A stretch of 42,442 bases of DNA, from assembly GCA_947166515.1 (NCBI GenBank), contig CAMVEM010000005.1:1-42442 (forward strand), in the 5' to 3' direction. Below, piece after piece: positions 30,396 through 38,743 of the stretch; the first letter of the stretch is position 1; the number at the start of each line of letters is the position of its first letter. The DNA is from an uncultured Clostridia bacterium. Lineage in GTDB: Bacteria > Bacillota > Clostridia > Oscillospirales > Ruminococcaceae. The notes under the pieces were generated by a model. The model did not search any database. It worked only from the letters and a program-made list of their open reading frames with translations, and was not told where the DNA came from. Made by a program: the position numbers and the translations under genes.

Positions 30396-32324
30396 TCATC
30401 TTACCGTGCTTCCGTTAGGAATATCACCGTCAAGGAACACCACGCGCACATCGTCGCCCGCGTCACATGCGAGAAGCATTCCCTGGCTCTCTTCCCCGCA
30501 GAGCTTAGCCGGAGCAAGGTTCGCCACGAAGATTATCTTCTTTCCGATCAGGTCTTCCGGCTTATAATATTCCGCGATGCCTGAAACTATCTGTCTGCCG
30601 TTTCTGCCGTCATCGACCTGTATCTTTAAGAGCTTCTTCGATTTCGCTACCTTCTCACAGGCGGTTATCTCGCCGGTGCGGAGCTTTACTTCCGCGAATT
30701 TGTCGATATTTATGATATTCGCCTTGTCGAGGTCTTCGTCCTCTTTTATCGTCTTCTTGGGAGCGAGCATAGCATTGAGCTCGTCGATCTCCTTGTCTAT
30801 ATCTATGCGCGGGAACAGTATCTCTCCCTTGTGAACGGTGACATTTGCGGGTAGAACGCCGAATTCCGCAGCCTTTTCGTATGTCACATCGGCTTCAACC
30901 GCTCCTATCTGCTCCCACACCTTGGGCATGGTCACAGGCATGAACGGATAAAGCATCGTCGAGCACACCCTTATGGTATCGAGCAGAGTATAAAGCACGG
31001 TCGCAAGGCGCGCCTTGTTGGATTCGTCACGTCCGAGCACCCACGGCTCGGTCTCGTCAATATACTTGTTCGCACGGTCGATGACCTTGAATATCTCCGC
31101 AAGCGCGAGCGAATGCTGAGCTTCGTCAACAAATTTCGCCACCGGATCGCGCAGAGCCTTAGCCATAGATATGAGCTCATCATCTATCGCTTCGGGCTTT
31201 CTGTCGGTCGGAAGAGTGCCGCCAAAATATTTGTCTGCCATGGCAACTGTACGGGAAACAAGGTTTCCGAGTGCGTTGGCAAGGTCGTTGTTGATTCGCC
31301 CGATCATTATCTCATTCGAGAAGTTCGAGTCCGAGCCGTAGGGCATATCGCGGAGTATCTGATAGCGCACCGCGTCAACGCCGTAGCGCTCGCCGAGAAT
31401 GAACGGGTCAACGACGTTTCCGAGCGATTTGGACATCTTCGCACCACCGAAGGTTATCCAGCCGTGACCGTAGAGGCGCTTCGGAAGCGGTATATCGAGC
31501 ATCATAAGCACAGCCGGCCATACGATAGAGTGGAAACGCACTATCTCCTTGGCGGTCATGTGCATATCCGCGGGCCAGTACTTGTCGAAATCATTGTAGG
31601 TATTGTTCTCATAGCCGAGCGCGCTGATATAGTTGATGAGCGCGTCGAGCCACACATAGACGGTGTGCTTCTCGTCGAACGGAACGGGTATTCCCCATTT
31701 CACCGATGTTCTTGAAACGCAGAGATCCTCAAGTCCATCCTTTACGAAATTGTTTATCATCTCATTAACGCGGCTCTCGGGGCGCAGATAGTCGGTATTG
31801 CGCAGAAGCTCAGTCACGCGGTCGGTCATTACGGAGAGCTTGAGAAAATAAGCTTCCTCCTCAGCTTCAATGACATCTCTTCCGCAGTCGGGACATTTGC
31901 CGTCAACGAGCTGGGTCTCTGTCCAGAAGCTCTCGCACGGAACGCAGTATTTGCCCTTATATGTGCTCTTGTAGATGTAGCCCTTGTCGTAGAGCTTTCT
32001 GAAAATGTTCTGAACGGTCTCGATGTGACAAGGGTCGGTGGTTCTGATGTAGCGGTCGTAGCTTATGTTCATGAAGCTCCAGAGCTTCTTGAAGTTAGCG
32101 ACTATCCCGTCAACATACTGCTGCGGCGTCATTCCCTCGGATTCCGCCTTCTGCTGTATCTTCGCGCCGTGCTCATCGGTACCGGTGAGGAACATAACGT
32201 CATAGCCCTGCATTCTCTTCATACGTGCGATAACGTCGCACGCCACTGTCGTGTAGCAGTGTCCGATATGGGGGTTGCCGGACGGATAGTATATCGGGGT
32301 GGTGATATAATATTTCTTGTTCAT
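30396..32324 (-). CDS. metG: Methionyl-tRNA synthetase
   Basis: The 642-residue class I synthetase has the HIGH-type motif PSGNPHIGHCY (about 12-22), a zinc knuckle (CVPCESFW...CPDCG), KMSKSLGN near 300, and a C-terminal tRNA-binding OB domain (EVKLRTGEITACEKVAKSKKL). Length is usual for the Firmicute form. The start MNKKYYITTPIYY at 32324 has GCGGAGGTCTTT directly upstream. The short leader has no T-box. Confidence 0.97.
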   Translation of the reverse strand: MNKKYYITTPIYYPSGNPHIGHCYTTVACDVIARMKRMQGYDVMFLTGTDEHGAKIQQKAESEGMTPQQYVDGIVANFKKLWSFMNISYDRYIRTTDPCHIETVQNIFRKLYDKGYIYKSTYKGKYCVPCESFWTETQLVDGKCPDCGRDVIEAEEEAYFLKLSVMTDRVTELLRNTDYLRPESRVNEMINNFVKDGLEDLCVSRTSVKWGIPVPFDEKHTVYVWLDALINYISALGYENNTYNDFDKYWPADMHMTAKEIVRFHSIVWPAVLMMLDIPLPKRLYGHGWITFGGAKMSKSLGNVVDPFILGERYGVDAVRYQILRDMPYGSDSNFSNEIMIGRINNDLANALGNLVSRTVAMADKYFGGTLPTDRKPEAIDDELISMAKALRDPVAKFVDEAQHSLALAEIFKVIDRANKYIDETEPWVLGRDESNKARLATVLYTLLDTIRVCSTMLYPFMPVTMPKVWEQIGAVEADVTYEKAAEFGVLPANVTVHKGEILFPRIDIDKEIDELNAMLAPKKTIKEDEDLDKANIINIDKFAEVKLRTGEITACEKVAKSKKLLKIQVDDGRNGRQIVSGIAEYYKPEDLIGKKIIFVANLAPAKLCGEESQGMLLACDAGDDVRVVFLDGDIPNGSTVR

Positions 32325-32417
32325 AAAGACCTCCGCGTAATGATATTTTTTCATTTTCATTATTCCCGTAAGAATCGCGGATAATGAAAACGGGTTATTC
32401 AGCTATTGATAAGAGAT

Positions 32418-32446
32418 ATTATACCACAAAAAGCCCGTCTTGGCAA
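32418..32446 (-). promoter_or_regulatory. Promoter of the metG operon
   Basis: Minus strand TTGCCA (32441-32446), 17-bp spacer, TATAAT (32418-32423). It is divergent from the promoter at 32495. Confidence 0.75.
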
Positions 32447-32494
32447 TATATAAAATATTTTACAAGAATTTTTTACATTTTTCACAGAAAAGAC

Positions 32495-32523
32495 TTGATT
32501 TTTTTTCAATTTTCTATTAAAAT
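32495..32523 (+). promoter_or_regulatory. Promoter of the CdaR-family regulator
   Basis: TTGATT (32495-32500), 17-bp spacer, TAAAAT (32518-32523). About 150 bases of leader follow (32530-32675) without a recognised riboswitch. Confidence 0.6.
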
Positions 32524-32675
32524 AGAAGTTGTATATATATTTGTGCGATGCACAGATGAGAATTACATACGAATACCCCGCAAAAGTGTGATAGCGCCGC
32601 GCCAAAAGGTTCGGAGAGTCATTAATAAGCACAGGCGGGAAAGGGCTGAAGCCTCAGAAAGGAAAGGACAGTATT

Positions 32676-33761
32676 ATGTCAAACAGATTATTCCAGGGAG
32701 TAGTTCACCAGATGAGAGATACCGTCGGAAGAGTCATCGGCGTTATCGACGAGAACGCTACTATCGTAGCGTGCAGTGAGCTGTCGAAGATCGGCACATC
32801 AAACGATTTCTTCTCGATAGAATTCAGCGATTCGCATGACATTTTCATCCGCGACGGATACACTTATAAGCCGTTCGGAGTACATGTCAAGCCCGATTAT
32901 GCGGTATTTGTCGAAGGAACGGATGAAATGGCGGGCAAATACGCATCCATACTCGCGATATCACTGTCGAGCATCAAGCAGTATTACGACGAAAAGTACG
33001 ACCGCAACAACTTCGTCAAGAACATAATCCTCGACAACGTACTGCCGGGAGATATAAGCATAAAATCGAGAGAACTCCACTTCAATGCGGATATCAACCG
33101 CGTGGTGTTCCTGATAAGCATAGTTTCGTCGAACGACGTTTCTGCATATGACGTTATACAGAACCTGTTCCCGGACAAGAACAAGGACTTCGTGTTCAAC
33201 ATTGCAGAGAGCGAGATAGTGCTCGTCAAGGAAATAAAGAGCGGCATCGACGTCAAGGATCTCGAAAAGCTTGCGCGTTCGATAGCTGACACGCTCCAGA
33301 CAGAGTTCTTCACCCGCGTCAACATCGGTATCGGAACCCCCGTTATCGGCGTAAAGGACCTCGCGCGCTCATTCAAGGAAGCACAGATAGCGATAGAAGT
33401 CGGAAAGGTATTCGACACCGAAAAGAACATCGTAAGCTACGACAACCTCGGTATCGCAAGACTTATCTATCATCTGCCAACGACGCTCTGCGAGACATTC
33501 CTCAAGGAAGTGTTCAAGAAGGGCTCGATAGAGTCTCTCGACCACGAGACTCTGTTCACTATCCAGCGTTTCTTCGAGAACAATCTGAACGTGTCTGAGA
33601 CATCGAGAAAGCTCTTCGTACACAGAAATACTCTCGTTTACAGACTTGACAAGATAAAGAAGCTCACAGGACTCGACCTGAGAGAATTCGACCATGCCAT
33701 TATCTTCAAGATAGCGCTCATGGTCAAGAAATATCTCTCCGCAGACCCTGTGAAGTTCTGA
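32676..33761 (+). CDS. CdaR/PucR-family transcriptional regulator
   Basis: The 361-residue protein has an N-terminal sugar-diacid-recognition type domain (about 1-115), a central GGDEF-like degenerate domain (about 130-250, with NIGIGTPVIGVKDLARSFKEAQIAI), and the C-terminal PucR-type helix-turn-helix (FFENNLNVSETSRKLFVHRNTLVYRLDKIKKLTGLDL). These are activators that respond to metabolites such as diacids. The target genes are not evident. It has its own promoter and a strong terminator, so it is a single unit. Confidence 0.88.
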   Translation: MSNRLFQGVVHQMRDTVGRVIGVIDENATIVACSELSKIGTSNDFFSIEFSDSHDIFIRDGYTYKPFGVHVKPDYAVFVEGTDEMAGKYASILAISLSSIKQYYDEKYDRNNFVKNIILDNVLPGDISIKSRELHFNADINRVVFLISIVSSNDVSAYDVIQNLFPDKNKDFVFNIAESEIVLVKEIKSGIDVKDLEKLARSIADTLQTEFFTRVNIGIGTPVIGVKDLARSFKEAQIAIEVGKVFDTEKNIVSYDNLGIARLIYHLPTTLCETFLKEVFKKGSIESLDHETLFTIQRFFENNLNVSETSRKLFVHRNTLVYRLDKIKKLTGLDLREFDHAIIFKIALMVKKYLSADPVKF

Positions 33762-33779
33762 TAAGACCGACATATCATA

Positions 33780-33815
33780 CGAGGCGGAATCACCCTCCGC
33801 CTCGCGTGTTGTTTT
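33780..33815 (+). terminator. Terminator of the CdaR-family gene
   Basis: CGAGGCGGA (33780-33788) pairs perfectly with TCCGCCTCG (33796-33804) and is followed by CGTGTTGTTTT. Confidence 0.85.
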
Positions 33816-33870
33816 CGCAAAAACAGATCGCTGCGCTCGAGACTGGGGCGCGTCTGTCGGAGTCAGCTAT

Positions 33871-33932
33871 GACCGCTGTATAGCGCGCATCAATGCGTGC
33901 CTTTGGGCGGTCAATCGTTGCATCGTGCAACG
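33871..33932 (+). repeat. Three-stem module M4
   Basis: Stem A GACCGC (33871-33876) pairs with GCGGTC (33907-33912). Inner hairpin B is GCGCGCAT/ATGCGTGC (one G-U) with loop CA. The internal segments are TGTATA and CTTTGG. Three bases after stem A comes hairpin C, CGTTGCA/TGCAACG, with loop TCG. Confidence 0.7.
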
Positions 33933-33935
33933 ACC

Positions 33936-33995
33936 CTCCGGCTCCTTCGTCGCCACCTCCCCGTGTTCGGGGAGACACCCGACACCCGCTTCTTT
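33936..33995. repeat. Fragment of an E element
   Basis: The segment around CCACCTCCCCGTGTTCGGGG and AGACACCCGACACCC resembles, in reverse complement, the inner part of the E element at 28623-28852 (GGGGTGTCTCCCCGAAC...GGTGG). It lies between modules M4 and M5 in the 632-bp gap before ftsE. A lesser match is seen in the 2892 copy. Confidence 0.5.
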
Positions 33996-34005
33996 TCGGA
34001 GGCGA

Positions 34006-34070
34006 CGCAGCAAGGAAGCTGCGGCAGTTTCGCCCAAGAGCGCGCAATGATGCGCGCATAAAAGCGAAAC
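34006..34070 (-). repeat. Three-stem module M5
   Basis: Read on the minus strand: stem A GTTTCGC/GCGAAAC encloses TTTTAT, hairpin B GCGCGCA/TGCGCGC with loop TCAT, and TCTTGG. Then TGC, then hairpin C CGCAGC/GCTGCG with loop TTCCTT. The arrangement matches the other modules although stem A and stem C differ in sequence. Confidence 0.72.
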
Positions 34071-34185
34071 GAAAAGGAAGGCAAAAGCGACTCGCTTCGC
34101 ATTTGAATATGTAAGTCTGTGCTTTTATTTGTACGTCATCTTGTATTATGCCAAATGTGTAAAGTTTTTTGGAAAGGGGTCTGCT

Positions 34186-34251
34186 GAAGGTTTCTTTTAT
34201 CGCCGCATCCTTGCGGCGTTCTGGAAACCTTCTGTACGACATCCTGTCGTA
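34186..34251 (+). repeat. Three-stem module M2
   Basis: Stem A GAAGGTTTC (34186-34194) pairs with GAAACCTTC (34224-34232). TTTTAT, then hairpin B CGCCGCA/TGCGGCG with loop TCCT, then TTCTG. Hairpin C is TACGAC/GTCGTA with loop ATCCT. It shares stem A with M1, but B and C differ by complementary changes. Confidence 0.78.
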
Positions 34252-34268
34252 GGGGATAACCTTTTGTT

Positions 34269-34331
34269 CACGGCAGAAAGCCGTGCAGTAAATTTCCAAA
34301 AGACCGCAGGAGGCGGTCAATAAAGAAATTT
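34269..34331 (-). repeat. Three-stem module M3
   Basis: Read on the minus strand: stem A AAATTTC/GAAATTT encloses TTTATT, hairpin B GACCGC/GCGGTC with loop CTCCT, and TTTTG. Then ACTG, then hairpin C CACGGC/GCCGTG with loop TTTCT. It occupies the apical loop of G element copy 3. Confidence 0.75.
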
Positions 34332-34394
34332 CCGACACAAGAAAGGTTTCCCCCAATCTAAAGCGTCAGCGATAAAGATCTCAGGAGTAAGTTA

Positions 34395-35081
34395 ATGGTA
34401 GAATTAAAGAATGTTGACGTTCACTATGTGGACGGCGCAAAGGGCGGAGTTGACGCCCTGAACGATGTGAATATCCGTATAAACGATGGCGAATTCGTAT
34501 TCATTGTCGGCGACAGCGGCGCGGGCAAGAGCACGCTTTTAAAGCTTCTGACCCGTGAGATACAGCCGACAGGCGGACGCGTGTTCGTGAACGGATACAA
34601 TCTGTTAAAGCTGAAAAACCGCAAGCTCCCGTATTTCAGGCGTTCGCTCGGTATGATATTCCAGGATTTCAGACTCATACCGACGCTTACCGTTTATGAA
34701 AACGTGGCGTTTGTTCTTCGTGTTATAGACAAATCCAAGAAATATATAAGACAGCGTGTTCCGTATGTTCTCAACCTTGTAAAGCTGAACGACAAAGCGA
34801 AGGCATATCCCGGACAGCTCTCCGGCGGCGAGCAGCAGCGTGTGGCTATTGCCCGCGCTTTTGCGTGCGACCCGAAAATAATCATAGCGGACGAGCCCAC
34901 CGGTAACATCGACCCCCGCCTTTCATACGAGATAGTCGAGCTTCTGCAGGATATAAACGAGTGCGGAACGACCGTCATAATGGTAACTCATAACCACGAC
35001 CTTGTGAAATATTTCGGGGGACGCATAATCAACCTGAAAGACGGAAGCGTCGCTTTTGACGGATGCATAGAAGGAGAATGA
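34395..35081 (+). CDS. ftsE: Cell-division ABC transporter ATPase FtsE
   Basis: The 228-residue ATPase has Walker [10 protein letters not shown], signature LSGGEQQR, Walker [11 protein letters not shown] and the switch histidine in VTHNHD. With FtsX it forms a mechanotransmitting complex that switches on peptidoglycan hydrolases outside the membrane. AGGAG lies eight bases before the ATG, directly after the G element tail. The ftsX gene follows after 7 bp. Confidence 0.96.
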   Translation: MVELKNVDVHYVDGAKGGVDALNDVNIRINDGEFVFIVGDSGAGKSTLLKLLTREIQPTGGRVFVNGYNLLKLKNRKLPYFRRSLGMIFQDFRLIPTLTVYENVAFVLRVIDKSKKYIRQRVPYVLNLVKLNDKAKAYPGQLSGGEQQRVAIARAFACDPKIIIADEPTGNIDPRLSYEIVELLQDINECGTTVIMVTHNHDLVKYFGGRIINLKDGSVAFDGCIEGE

Positions 35082-35088
35082 ACAGTTA

Positions 35089-35991
35089 ATGAGAATGTCT
35101 AATTTTGGCTATCTCGTAAGACGCGGGATAGGCTCGGTATTCAAAAACACGATGATGTCAATAGCAAGCTTCAGCGTATTGCTGGTATGCCTGCTGCTCA
35201 TCGGACTTTCCGTCATAGTCGCTCTGGATATAAACATAATAATGACAAATATCGAGGACAGGAACGAGATAGAAGTGTTCGTCTATGACGACGTCACCGA
35301 CGCGGTGCTCACGCATATATCCGACGCTGTCAGCAGCAACCGCAACACCGCAAGCGTCAAGTTCTACTCAAAAGACGAGGCGTGGGCAGATTATCAGGAG
35401 AAAATGCCGCAGTTCAAGGAGCTCTACGCGAGCCTCCCGAGAAATCCGATGCCCTATACGTTCAGAGTCACCGTAAAAGATATCAAGTCGATATCCGATA
35501 CCGCCGCAGAGCTCCAGACAATAGAAGGCGTCGAGAAAGTGACCGCGCCCTATAACTTTGCGTCAGCACTTGTTGATATCCGCTCTACGCTGTCGATAAT
35601 CGCCGGAGCAATGCTTATAGTTATGACGGTGACAAGCGTCATTATCATCTACAATTCTATCAGAAGCAGCGTTTTCACGCGCAAAAAAGAGATAAATATC
35701 ATGAAGGTGGTCGGCGCGACCAACTCGTTCGTAAAGATACCGTTCTTCATTGAGGGAACATTCATCGGAATAGTCGCAGGCGCAGCGGCGTGGATACTCA
35801 CAAAGCTGACCTACGAAGCGATAGTAAGGCTCTTTGAGGGCGATATAACAATATGGCAGGTGTTCGGACTTGTGAACATAATACAGTTCGACAGCATCAC
35901 ATGGTACGTGCTCGCCGCGGACTGCCTGCTCGGAGCTATCCTCGGAGCAGTCGGAACAACGTTCAGTACCGGAAAATATGTAAAGGTCTGA
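35089..35991 (+). CDS. ftsX: Cell-division permease FtsX
   Basis: The 300-residue protein has the FtsX layout: an N-terminal helix (about 25-48), an extracellular loop (about 50-165, with the PFTF-like NPMPYTFRVTVKD), then three helices at the C-terminus around SIIAGAMLIVMTVTSVIIIYN and FIGIVAGAAAWI. FtsX carries the FtsE signal to a periplasmic or wall hydrolase. The next gene, an M23 hydrolase with coiled coil, starts 4 bases after and is the expected partner. Confidence 0.95.
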   Translation: MRMSNFGYLVRRGIGSVFKNTMMSIASFSVLLVCLLLIGLSVIVALDINIIMTNIEDRNEIEVFVYDDVTDAVLTHISDAVSSNRNTASVKFYSKDEAWADYQEKMPQFKELYASLPRNPMPYTFRVTVKDIKSISDTAAELQTIEGVEKVTAPYNFASALVDIRSTLSIIAGAMLIVMTVTSVIIIYNSIRSSVFTRKKEINIMKVVGATNSFVKIPFFIEGTFIGIVAGAAAWILTKLTYEAIVRLFEGDITIWQVFGLVNIIQFDSITWYVLAADCLLGAILGAVGTTFSTGKYVKV

Positions 35992-35995
35992 TAAA

Positions 35996-37375
35996 ATGAC
36001 AAAAAAACGAATAAATAAGATCAGAAGCGCGGCGGTCTCCGCAATACTCAGCGCAGCGGTCATCATATCCGGCCAGCCTCCGCTCACGGAACCGCTCATA
36101 TCTTACGCGGATACACAGGCCGATCTTCAGAAGAAGATAGACGACGCCGACGCAAAGATAAAAGAACTTGAAAAGAAGATCAAGGAAGCGGATTCCGGTA
36201 TAGCCGCAAACGCCGAACAGCAGAACATCTACTGGGATTATATCACCACAACTCAGACAAAAATAGACCTTGTAAATGAGAAAGTGGCGGCAAAGCAGGA
36301 AGAGATCAACCAGAAGGAAAACGAGATAACGCTCAAAGAGGCGGAGATAGACGCCGCCCAGCTGCTCATCGACGATACCGACAAGAAAATACATGACACA
36401 GAGCTCCAGATAAGCGACCTTGAAACGCAGAACGCTCTCAACCTCGACAAATGCTGCTCTATGATCCACGCAATGTACATAACCGGATCTGACGATTATC
36501 TGTCGATACTCGCCGGATCGTCCGATTTCTACGACATTTTTGTCCGCAGCGAAGTCACTGAGAGCATAAATCAGCAGAATCTCGATTTCATGAACCAGCT
36601 TCTCAGCGACATACATAAGCTTGAAGACGTCAAGGACGACCTCGGCAAGACCAAGGACAAGCAGAAGCAGGACAAGCAGAAGCTCGAAGACGACAAGAAT
36701 GCTCTTGTAAAACAGCGTACCGATCTTGAAGACGCCAAGACCGAGCTCGACGAGCAGGTCAAGTACTATAACGACCTCAACAGCGGTTATTGGGGCAAGT
36801 ATAACACATATTCGGCACAGATACAGGACCTCAAGGACCGTCAGGCCAACTATCAGCAGCAGAAGAAGATAACCCAGGCGGACAGAGAAAAGGCTCAGAA
36901 AGAACTCGAAGAAGAGATCCGTCAGGCAGAGCTCCGTGCAAAGCGCAATACGGTATATGATACCGGCGAATGGGCATGGCCGCTCGATCTGCACTTCCAC
37001 CTGATAACCACATACTTCGGATATGACTCATGGAGAGGCGGAAATCACGGCGGTATAGACATCGGAAACAGCGGTATCATGGGTGCGAATATCTACGCTT
37101 CAAAGGGCGGAGAAGTCATCGTCGCAAAGACCACCTATGTTCCGGGCAAAGACTATGGAATGTATGTCGTTATCGATCACGGAAACGGCTATCAGACTCT
37201 TTACGCGCATTGCAGCGCACTGTATGTCAAGGTCGGCCAGGAAGTTAATAAAGGCGACTGCATAGCGGCAGTAGGCTCGACAGGCTGGTCCACCGGCGCG
37301 CATCTGCACTTTGAGGTGCGCAAGGACGGCGTAAGACAGGATCCGTTCAACTATGTTAAACTGCCCACAGTCTGA
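35996..37375 (+). CDS. Coiled-coil M23 peptidoglycan hydrolase, FtsEX partner
   Basis: The 459-residue secreted protein has a signal peptide (about 1-40), a long coiled coil of lysine/glutamate/aspartate heptads (about 40-315), and a LytM/M23 domain (about 325-455). Zinc ligands are intact: HGGIDIG (HxxxD) and HLHFEV (HxH), with LYAHCS between them. By analogy with EnvC and PcsB the coiled coil should contact FtsX, which opens the hydrolase. Unlike EnvC it keeps its metal site and should be active. It follows ftsX by 4 bp. Confidence 0.92.
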   Translation: MTKKRINKIRSAAVSAILSAAVIISGQPPLTEPLISYADTQADLQKKIDDADAKIKELEKKIKEADSGIAANAEQQNIYWDYITTTQTKIDLVNEKVAAKQEEINQKENEITLKEAEIDAAQLLIDDTDKKIHDTELQISDLETQNALNLDKCCSMIHAMYITGSDDYLSILAGSSDFYDIFVRSEVTESINQQNLDFMNQLLSDIHKLEDVKDDLGKTKDKQKQDKQKLEDDKNALVKQRTDLEDAKTELDEQVKYYNDLNSGYWGKYNTYSAQIQDLKDRQANYQQQKKITQADREKAQKELEEEIRQAELRAKRNTVYDTGEWAWPLDLHFHLITTYFGYDSWRGGNHGGIDIGNSGIMGANIYASKGGEVIVAKTTYVPGKDYGMYVVIDHGNGYQTLYAHCSALYVKVGQEVNKGDCIAAVGSTGWSTGAHLHFEVRKDGVRQDPFNYVKLPTV

Positions 37376-37401
37376 AAACTTACTGTCAGATACCCAAAAC
37401 G

Positions 37402-37450
37402 CCGCTCCGCAAAGAAAAAATACTCCTCTCTTTTGGGAGTGACAGAGCGG
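37402..37450. repeat. Nested hairpin between the M23 and S41 genes
   Basis: CCGCTC (37402-37407) pairs with GAGCGG (37445-37450) and encloses ACTCC/GGAGT. On the minus strand the inner hairpin is followed by ATTTTTTCTTT, so it would end transcription opposite to both flanking genes. Its role is unclear. Confidence 0.45.
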
Positions 37451-37469
37451 AAGAAAACAAGGATATGTT

Positions 37470-38720
37470 ATGAATAAAAAAATATCACTCGGCATAGCCA
37501 TAAGCATAGCGGCTATCGCCTGCGCGGTGACGTTCGTCATAACGATGACCGTCTCGCTCAACAACTACAACGGCAAGATCGCCAATGTCCAGCAGCGTGA
37601 AGAGATATACACAAAGCTGCAGGAGATCGACTCTTATGTGCGAAACTACTCGCTGTATGAGATAAACGAAGAAGAAATGAAAAACGGCGTATATTCGGGA
37701 TATCTGACCTGTATCAAGGATCCCGGCGCCAAGTACTACACCACAGACGAATATTACTACAAGACACGTTTTGAGAGCGGAAGAGTAGTGAGCCTCGGAT
37801 TCGTGTTCGAGAAAGAGAGCAGCGGATATATACACATCACAAACGTATATGACGGCTCCCCTGCCGCAGCAGCCGGAATACTCGCGGGCGACGACATAAT
37901 CTCAGTCGAGGGTGTGAGCGTACTTGAGCTCGGATACGACGCGGCAAGCGAACAGCTCCGCTACGGCGACGAAGGCACAAAGCGCAGATTCGTGATACGC
38001 CGCGCCGGAGAAGAGACCGAATACAACCTGACAAGAACGTCCTTTGATATTCCCACACTCGACGCGGTGCTGCTCGATAACGGGATCATCTGCTTCACGT
38101 TCTCGTCGATAAACGCTGCGACCGGAAAGAAGATGCAGGAGCTCCTTGAAGCATATTCCTCAACGCAGGCTACGGGCTATATCTTTGATCTGAGAGGCGT
38201 TTCGAGCAATGTATATTCGTCGGTGTCGGAAATATTGACGCCGTTCATAAGCCCCGGAGAAGTTGCATTGGCCGTTTATAAGAATAATTCGACAAAAATC
38301 GTGGCGGAAACGGACGGCGGGGACTTTACAAAACTGCCGATAAGTATTATAATAGATGAAACGACCGCCGGCTCCGCAGAACTTATCGCGGAAGCTCTCC
38401 GCGACAAAGGAAACGGACATACCGTCGGAGAAAACACCTCCGGCTACGGCACTCTCCGCGAAACAAGAACGTTCAACGACGGAACGGCTATCGAGATCTC
38501 GGTCGCAGTGATTCGCCCTTCGGCAGAAGAGGGAATGTACAACGAGACCGGTATCGCTCCGGAATTCGCGGTCGAATACGACGGTCAGAGAGAGACAAAC
38601 CCCACAAATTACGCATCTACCGAGGATGCTCAGCTCAAAAAAGCAGTCGAGGTCATAAGCAGCAAGGCGGCGGCAGCCGCGGAAAACGCAGCGGAGACAT
38701 CAGCACCCGAACAACAGTAA
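37470..38720 (+). CDS. S41/C-terminal processing protease-like protein with PDZ domain, catalytic dyad lost
   Basis: The 416-residue protein has an N-terminal membrane anchor (about 5-28), a PDZ domain (about 104-188, with GSPAAAAGILAGDDIISVEG), and an S41 core (about 195-375). In active Ctp enzymes a serine lies three residues before the glutamate of S-A-S/A-E, and the lysine lies in GKG. Here the matching segments are TTAGSAEL and SGYGTLR: the serine position is Gly301 (a serine is next to it), and the lysine is Tyr326. The DLRGNPGG-like motif is DLRGVSSN. It is therefore probably a non-proteolytic scaffold. It follows the FtsEX-M23 genes by 94 bp. Confidence 0.78.
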   Translation: MNKKISLGIAISIAAIACAVTFVITMTVSLNNYNGKIANVQQREEIYTKLQEIDSYVRNYSLYEINEEEMKNGVYSGYLTCIKDPGAKYYTTDEYYYKTRFESGRVVSLGFVFEKESSGYIHITNVYDGSPAAAAGILAGDDIISVEGVSVLELGYDAASEQLRYGDEGTKRRFVIRRAGEETEYNLTRTSFDIPTLDAVLLDNGIICFTFSSINAATGKKMQELLEAYSSTQATGYIFDLRGVSSNVYSSVSEILTPFISPGEVALAVYKNNSTKIVAETDGGDFTKLPISIIIDETTAGSAELIAEALRDKGNGHTVGENTSGYGTLRETRTFNDGTAIEISVAVIRPSAEEGMYNETGIAPEFAVEYDGQRETNPTNYASTEDAQLKKAVEVISSKAAAAAENAAETSAPEQQ

Positions 38721-38743
38721 AAATAACCAATATCAGATTATTT

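Larger units (their letters stand above)
34159..34359 (+). repeat. G element copy 3, interrupted by modules M2 and M3
   Basis: GTAAAGTTTTTTGGAAAGG starts the element, and GGGGATAACCTTTTGTTCAC and GAAAGGTTTCCCCCAATCT are its palindrome arms. M2 replaces part of the G-rich spacer. M3 sits in the apical loop between the two arms. A single tail unit (AAAGCGTCAGCGA) follows, ending just before the ftsE ribosome-binding site. Confidence 0.8.

Noticed and set aside
32325-32423. T-box leader for metG
   Set aside because: The transcript leader is under 100 bases and lacks the T-box sequence.
35963-37000. Long minus-strand open frame over the M23 gene (345 codons)
   Set aside because: It is an antisense shadow of the coiled-coil region of a clear M23 gene, with leucine/valine-rich composition and no ribosome-binding site.
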